Origin: CAJPNN01 sp041844735
Lineage (GTDB): Bacteria; Bacillota; Clostridia; Peptostreptococcales; Anaerovoracaceae
DNA length: 11,288 bases
Direction of reading: 5' to 3'
Assembly: GCA_041844735.1 (NCBI GenBank)
Contig: JBGZBP010000050.1
Location: forward strand, 1-11,288
This document shows, in pieces, positions 7,790-11,288 of this stretch. The first letter of the stretch is position 1. The number at the start of each line of letters is the position of its first letter. The notes under the pieces were generated by a model that saw only the letters and a list, made by a program, of their open reading frames with translations, had not been told where the DNA came from and ran no database searches. The translations under genes and the position numbers were made by a program.

Positions 7790-7807
7790 AGTTAGATATC
7801 GCTAACT
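7790..7807. repeat. Short inverted repeat at the predicted transcription start
   Basis: AGTTAG (7790-7795) and CTAACT (7802-7807) form a 6-base inverted repeat around a 6-base centre. One arm overlaps the candidate -10 box (7805-7810) and the rest covers the predicted transcription start of the giant gene, a classic operator position. It may also be chance in AT-rich sequence. Confidence 0.35.
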
Positions 7808-7833
7808 TTATCACAATCAAGTTCCCCTGTCAA
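7805..7833 (-). promoter_or_regulatory. Candidate extended -10 promoter of the SLH-caspase gene
   Basis: On the minus strand a perfect -35 box TTGACA (7833-7828) is followed after exactly 17 bases by TAAAGT (7810-7805, four of six consensus bases). TGA stands directly before it, giving the TGn of an extended -10 element. Transcription would begin near 7798 and give a leader of about 50 bases before the ATG at 7745. This suggests the giant gene can be transcribed separately from the sppA/SLH-CAP unit. Confidence 0.6.
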
Positions 7834-7843
7834 GGCAGGGGAA
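7822..7843. repeat. Perfect GC-rich inverted repeat between the two SLH genes
   Basis: TTCCCCTG (7822-7829) and CAGGGGAA (7836-7843) are a perfect 8-base inverted repeat with a 6-base loop, 21 bases past the stop of the SLH-CAP gene. In RNA it would fold well, but no T-tract follows on either strand, so it is not a standard intrinsic terminator. The -35 box of the downstream promoter lies within it, in the loop and one arm. It could be an operator, a weak or factor-dependent terminator, or an mRNA 3'-end stabiliser. Confidence 0.6.
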
Positions 7844-7864
7844 TCTTTGTAGTTGTAAATCACA

Positions 7865-9421
7865 TTATTTGAAAAATCTTATCCTATACTTCTCCTGTTT
7901 CAGTTCTCCTCCCTGAACCACCTCAAAATTCACTTCATATGCATGTCCGTTTTCAATTTTGATGTTATACGGCTTAAATATAACGGACGGCCCATAGCCG
8001 TAATTCCCGTTATTCACATAGAATTCACCATCTTTTTTTCCCGACTTATTATTGAACTCCCATGTTTTACCGGTTTCCAAATTTTTCAGTATTACATTCG
8101 CCTCCGAAATATTACCGTTTTTCTTTGAAAAGCTGATGTTCCACGCTATGTTATCAAGATTTAAGCGTTTTCTTATCGGAAATTCTCCCTTAGCCGGCCA
8201 TGTCACATACTCAGGCAACGCTCCCATTACACGTGATTGATCGAAAATTTCCGTAACCACCCTGTTTTTTGCAAGCCCCTGTCCCACAAATTTTAAATTC
8301 GGATTCAGCATCCATCTTCTGTGTCCTAACTTTGAGATATTCTCTTTATCGCTATCATCGAGGCACTCTATATTAAACTCATACAGACTGTCGGCAGTTT
8401 CTCCGTACCCCTCTCCTATATTTGCTGTCGATGCTCCCTTATATGCTTTTGAAAATATCTCATCGGGAATATTCTCGGTATTCTTAGGATAATGAGTAAA
8501 TTGATTTGTTACGGACAAAACAAATGCCGCATTCTGTGCCAGTTCGTTAAGCTCCTTTGAGTCTGTGATATCATGAGGAACTTTTGCTAAATACCTCATA
8601 TAGTTGATACCCTTAAGTCCGTTCTCAACAGTAACACTGCTCAAACTTCCCGCTCTGCTTTGAGACTTTGACGGATTAACGGCATACGCCGACGATTCCT
8701 TATGAGCAGGCATAAATTTCGTCAATTCATTTTTTCTTATATTCTCAATGCTCCTAAGTTCCTCTTCACTAAAATTCTTCTCTGCATCTGCCGTAAAAAA
8801 CCTGTAAATCATAATTACAGCTTCTTCACCTGTGATTTTCCTGTCCGGAAAATATTTACCGGCATCGCCTTTCAGGATGTTTAATTCTATCATTCGCTTG
8901 AGTCCGTTCTTTTGCCAGCTTGCAAGCATTTTTCCTTCGCTCGTATTCAAAAATCTTTGGATCTCGTCAGATTTGTTATCACTTTTTTTATAAACAATAT
9001 CCGCTGCCCTTGCAAGCATCGCACCCATCTCTCCCCTTGATATTGTCCTTCCGGGGGCAAATATGCCATTACCTGCTCCGCTCACTATGCCCAGATATTT
9101 CGCTGTTTTGACATTGCTTGAATCGGTATCATAAAACTTCGTGTTGTCTTCCACCTCGGCAGTCTTGCTGATTCCCGGAAAATATTTTTCCATCATCAAC
9201 ATCACAAGATCACAAAATTCCCCTCTTGTAATCTGATATTTCATTTTGCCGCGTATATTATTCGTTACCAGCCCCTCAAACTCAGCTTTTTTTATTTCTC
9301 CGCTTGCCCAGCCCGACACGTCCGCCGCATGACTTCCTACACTTAAGGAACATGCTAAAACAAAGCCCAAAATAAGAGCTCCGAATCTTTTTATCCCGGA
9401 ATTCTTTCCCAACATAGTCAA
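7865..9421 (-). CDS. SLH-anchored CAP-domain (SCP/YkwD-like) surface protein
   Basis: A secreted protein of 518 residues. Residues 1 to about 33 form a signal peptide with a basic N-terminus, a hydrophobic core and SHAA before the mature part. Three SLH modules follow (about 35-80, 97-140, 164-208), with ITRGEF, ISRGEM and ITGEEA in place of the TRAE motif. After a linker (about 210-265) comes a CAP domain (268 to about 398): INYMRYLA, QFTHYPKN with His310, NIGEGYG with Glu337, and LGHRRWMLNP with His367, the His/Glu/His pocket residues typical of the family. The last 120 residues are beta-rich and probably a separate Ig-like module. Bacterial CAP proteins are usually extracellular and their biochemical activity is mostly unknown. 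The frame opens with TTG (9421), and an ATG lies two codons later (9415). The gene starts 18 bases after sppA, so the two are probably co-transcribed. Confidence 0.9.
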   Translation of the reverse strand: MTMLGKNSGIKRFGALILGFVLACSLSVGSHAADVSGWASGEIKKAEFEGLVTNNIRGKMKYQITRGEFCDLVMLMMEKYFPGISKTAEVEDNTKFYDTDSSNVKTAKYLGIVSGAGNGIFAPGRTISRGEMGAMLARAADIVYKKSDNKSDEIQRFLNTSEGKMLASWQKNGLKRMIELNILKGDAGKYFPDRKITGEEAVIMIYRFFTADAEKNFSEEELRSIENIRKNELTKFMPAHKESSAYAVNPSKSQSRAGSLSSVTVENGLKGINYMRYLAKVPHDITDSKELNELAQNAAFVLSVTNQFTHYPKNTENIPDEIFSKAYKGASTANIGEGYGETADSLYEFNIECLDDSDKENISKLGHRRWMLNPNLKFVGQGLAKNRVVTEIFDQSRVMGALPEYVTWPAKGEFPIRKRLNLDNIAWNISFSKKNGNISEANVILKNLETGKTWEFNNKSGKKDGEFYVNNGNYGYGPSVIFKPYNIKIENGHAYEVNFEVVQGGELKQEKYRIRFFK

Positions 9422-9426
9422 TAAAT

Positions 9427-9433
9427 CTCCCTC
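9427..9433 (-). promoter_or_regulatory. Shine-Dalgarno site of the SLH-CAP gene; start ambiguous
   Basis: GAGGGAG on the minus strand lies 5 bases before TTG (9421) and 11 bases before ATG (9415). Both are workable, and the choice changes the protein by only two residues at the start of the signal peptide. ATG at 9415 may be the true start. Confidence 0.6.
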
Positions 9434-9439
9434 ACAATA

Positions 9440-10555
9440 CTAATAGCCGTATGTTCTCAACAGATACTCGTCAGTATAGCTGATAGGTAAAGTGTGTTTG
9501 TTGATATAGTCCAGCAGCGCCGTGATATCCCCTTTGCCGCTGATCGCTGTACCTTTCAGAATGTCAAATATAGAATCCTCTCTTCTTTCAGGTTCAAATT
9601 CCTCAAATTCGATATCCTCAGTAAAATCTCCTTGCGTTTTCTTAAGGATGTCAAATTTCAAATCCTCATACTGCCCTACATTGTCTACCAACTTACAATT
9701 GAAAGCTTGGCTTGCAGTATAAATTCTTCCGTCGGCAAGTTCTTTCACCTTATCTACAGGCATTTTTCTTCCTCTAGCTACCACTTCCACAAATCTTCTG
9801 TATCCCTCATCTATTATAGAGCGATATATTTCTTTTTGCTCTTCAGTAAGCGGCTGCGTTATACTTCCCATAGCTTTATTCCTTCCGGAAACCATCGCAT
9901 TCGCTTTTATCCCATGCTTATTTAAAAACTCCGTAACATCAAAAATTTCTCCCATTGTGACCCCGATAGATCCTGTCAAAGTATTTCTATTGCAGTAAAT
10001 CTTGTCGGCAGCACATGCCAGATAATATCCTCCTGATGCCGCCATCTTTTCAAAATATGCGAAAACCGGCCTGCCTGTTTCTTTCTTGTAATCCAAGATT
10101 TTTTCATAAAGCTCGTCCGTCTCATATATGCTGCCGCCCGGCGAATTTATTTTCAACATCAGCCCTACGTTATGTGTGTCCTCTATCAGTTCATCGATAA
10201 GCTCCATAGTGTATTGATGGTCGTACTCCGAAAGCCCTGCCAACGTGGAAACTGTTCCGCCTTTTATCATTCCTCGGATATTAATCTCTGCAACATATCT
10301 CCCGTTCCTATTCTTAATAATTGATTTTTCATCAACATTTTCCTCGGGTGTATCGATTTTGTCAACCATTATAAAAATAACTGCCCACAACAGGACTACT
10401 GCCATTATAATCGCTACAGTAATTATTATTTTTTTCTTTTTCGATTTCGGATTCTTACCCCCATCTCCATTATAATTCATACCTGAATTATCATTTTTCA
10501 TCTCTGAATTTTTAAATAAATCTTCGAGATTCTTTTTAAACTCATCATTTCCCAT
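9440..10555 (-). CDS. sppA: Signal peptide peptidase SppA (S49 family)
   Basis: A membrane-bound serine protease that degrades signal peptides left in the membrane after secretion. The 371-residue length fits the short, single-domain Gram-positive form rather than the duplicated 67-kDa E. coli form. A polar, charged N-terminus (1-42) containing NPKSKKKK is followed by one membrane helix (about 43-65), placing the catalytic domain outside. The S49 core has LKINSPGGS (134-142), MAASGGYYLACAADKI (171-186) with nucleophile Ser174, and LTGSIGVT (193-200). Lys227 in SGRNKAMGS is the likely general base, 53 residues after the serine, close to the Ser147/Lys199 spacing of Bacillus subtilis SppA. The ATG has AAGGGGG (10563-10569) 7 bases upstream. 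The SLH-CAP gene follows after 18 bases, and a TATAAT-containing promoter lies upstream. Confidence 0.93.
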   Translation of the reverse strand: MGNDEFKKNLEDLFKNSEMKNDNSGMNYNGDGGKNPKSKKKKIIITVAIIMAVVLLWAVIFIMVDKIDTPEENVDEKSIIKNRNGRYVAEINIRGMIKGGTVSTLAGLSEYDHQYTMELIDELIEDTHNVGLMLKINSPGGSIYETDELYEKILDYKKETGRPVFAYFEKMAASGGYYLACAADKIYCNRNTLTGSIGVTMGEIFDVTEFLNKHGIKANAMVSGRNKAMGSITQPLTEEQKEIYRSIIDEGYRRFVEVVARGRKMPVDKVKELADGRIYTASQAFNCKLVDNVGQYEDLKFDILKKTQGDFTEDIEFEEFEPERREDSIFDILKGTAISGKGDITALLDYINKHTLPISYTDEYLLRTYGY

Positions 10556-10620
10556 AGAATTTCCCCCTTCTGATACCTCTATTATGTTTCGGGTGCAAAG
10601 ACCAACTGATTTTCTTTTAC

Positions 10621-10649
10621 ATTATACACCATTTTTTTACGTTTAAAAA
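10621..10649 (-). promoter_or_regulatory. Candidate promoter of the sppA/SLH-CAP operon
   Basis: A perfect -10 box TATAAT (10626-10621, minus strand) lies in the gap after the rubrerythrin terminator. The position 17 bases upstream holds TTTTTA (10649-10644), a poor -35 match, and TTTAAA two bases closer is slightly better. The predicted leader is about 60 bases. The rest of the 10556-10686 gap shows no other structure that I can support. Confidence 0.55.
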
Positions 10650-10686
10650 GTATATTCGTCACTCTTATCCTCTTCCCCATGCCATC

Positions 10687-10754
10687 AAAAACAAAAAAAT
10701 ATCCACAGGCACTCAATGCAACATTGTTGACATTTTTTTATGCCTGTGAATATT
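10687..10754 (-). terminator. Intrinsic terminator of the rubrerythrin gene with a nested hairpin
   Basis: Read on the minus strand, AATATTCACAGGCA (10754-10741) pairs over 14 bases, with one G-U pair, with TGCCTGTGGATATT (10711-10698). It is followed by the T-tract TTTTTTTGTTTTT (10699-10687). The 29-base loop itself contains a second small hairpin, CAATG/CATTG (10714-10718 with 10722-10726). It lies 22 bases past the rubrerythrin stop and separates that gene from the sppA unit. Confidence 0.88.
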
Positions 10755-10775
10755 AATTAAAAGAACTAATTTAAA

Positions 10776-11288
10776 TTAATAACTCTCAACTCTAAGTTCA
10801 AAATATGCTTGCGGATGTGCACATACAGGGCAACTCTCAGGAGCCGCATTTCCATTATGAATGTGACCGCAATTTATACAACGCCATACCACCTGTTCTT
10901 CTCTCTTGAACACCTGACCTGTCTTAATGTTTTCATACAACTTTCTATAACGCTCTTCATGGCTTTTTTCGATAGCCAAAACACCTTCAAAAAGTTCCGC
11001 AATATGGTCAAACCCCTCTTCTCTGGCTTCCTTTGCCATCCTGTCATACATATCTGTCCATTCATAGTTTTCGCCGTTAGCAGCATCTTCAAGATTTTGA
11101 AGTGTCTTAGGCATTCCGTCATGAAGAAGCTTAAACCAAAGCTTTGCATGCTCTTTCTCGTTTGCTGCAGTCTCTTCAAATATGTTCGCAATCTGCACAT
11201 ATCCCTCTTTCTTAGCCTGGCTCGCATAGTATGTATACTTGTTTCTCGCCTGAGACTCACCTGCAAACGCTTCCATCAAATTAGCTTC
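10776..11288 (-). CDS. rbr: Rubrerythrin, N-terminus beyond the window edge
   Basis: A non-haem iron protein of anaerobes that reduces hydrogen peroxide in the cytoplasm. The frame is open to the right edge: the codons before the first in-window start candidate read E-A-N-L-M-E-A-F, matching the usual rubrerythrin beginning, so TTG at 11279 and the ATG after it are internal. About 170 residues are visible and perhaps ten are missing. The ferritin-like diiron domain shows FAGESQARNKYTYYA, EETAANEKEHAKLW and the pair AELFEGVLAIEKSHEERYRKL read as AELFEGV and IEKSHEERY, which supply the Glu/His ligands. A rubredoxin-like C-terminal domain follows, with WRCINCGHIHNG and ESCPVCAH giving four cysteines for one iron. 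It is a classical two-domain form with no missing ligand seen. Its own terminator follows at once, so it is transcribed independently of sppA. Confidence 0.95.
   Translation of the reverse strand, partial: EANLMEAFAGESQARNKYTYYASQAKKEGYVQIANIFEETAANEKEHAKLWFKLLHDGMPKTLQNLEDAANGENYEWTDMYDRMAKEAREEGFDHIAELFEGVLAIEKSHEERYRKLYENIKTGQVFKREEQVVWRCINCGHIHNGNAAPESCPVCAHPQAYFELRVESY

Noticed and set aside
7822..7843. Hairpin considered as an intrinsic terminator of the SLH-CAP gene
   Set aside because: The stem is good, but neither side is followed by a run of T. It is therefore listed as an inverted repeat with several possible roles.
10874..11266. 130-codon alternative frame overlapping rubrerythrin
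   Set aside because: The overlapping frame encodes all rubrerythrin iron ligands, while this one has no family features.
11277..11279. Rubrerythrin start at TTG 11279 or the adjacent ATG
   Set aside because: The frame continues open to the window edge and encodes residues typical of the family's N-terminus, so the true start lies outside the window.

Overview
The window reads as a low-GC, anaerobic, Gram-positive-type bacterium, most likely a member of Clostridia (Bacillota). The grounds are AT-rich sequence, strong purine-rich Shine-Dalgarno sites, TTG as an alternative start, two secreted proteins with S-layer homology (SLH) anchors, a Gram-positive-type SppA and a rubrerythrin. I cannot name the genus from sequence alone.

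Layout. The left end holds a rightward transcription unit: a candidate promoter (84-112), an ArsB/NhaD-type ion transporter with a TTG start (139-1404) and a small cytoplasmic protein of unknown function (1420-1941). A hairpin terminator (1980-2030) closes it. Everything from 2094 to the right edge is read leftward. In order of transcription this is the end of a rubrerythrin gene cut by the window edge (10776-11288), its terminator (10687-10754), a promoter (10621-10649), an SppA signal-peptide peptidase (9440-10555), an SLH-anchored CAP-domain protein 18 bases downstream (7865-9421), a 119-base gap with its own strong-looking promoter inside two inverted repeats, and a 1883-residue SLH-anchored protein (2094-7745).

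The giant protein is the centre of interest. From the N-terminus it has a signal peptide, three SLH modules, a region of unknown fold, a parallel beta-helix-like region, three tandem related beta-rich modules, two copies of a second repeat module, a complete caspase/metacaspase-like (C14) peptidase domain with a His1386/Cys1438 dyad and a canonical EF-hand-type loop (residues 1534-1545), and three more copies of the second repeat. Its predicted S1-pocket residues resemble those of metacaspases, which suggests cleavage after Arg or Lys. I read it as a surface-tethered, possibly calcium-responsive caspase-like protease.

Working together. The SLH-CAP protein and the SLH-caspase protein would both be exported by Sec and held on the cell wall. 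SppA, co-transcribed with the first, digests spent signal peptides in the membrane, so the leftward block is plausibly an envelope/secretion module. Rubrerythrin (peroxide defence) and the transporter pair look like ordinary neighbours. No RNA genes, insertion sequences or CRISPR arrays were seen, and no gene-free stretch exceeds 300 bases.
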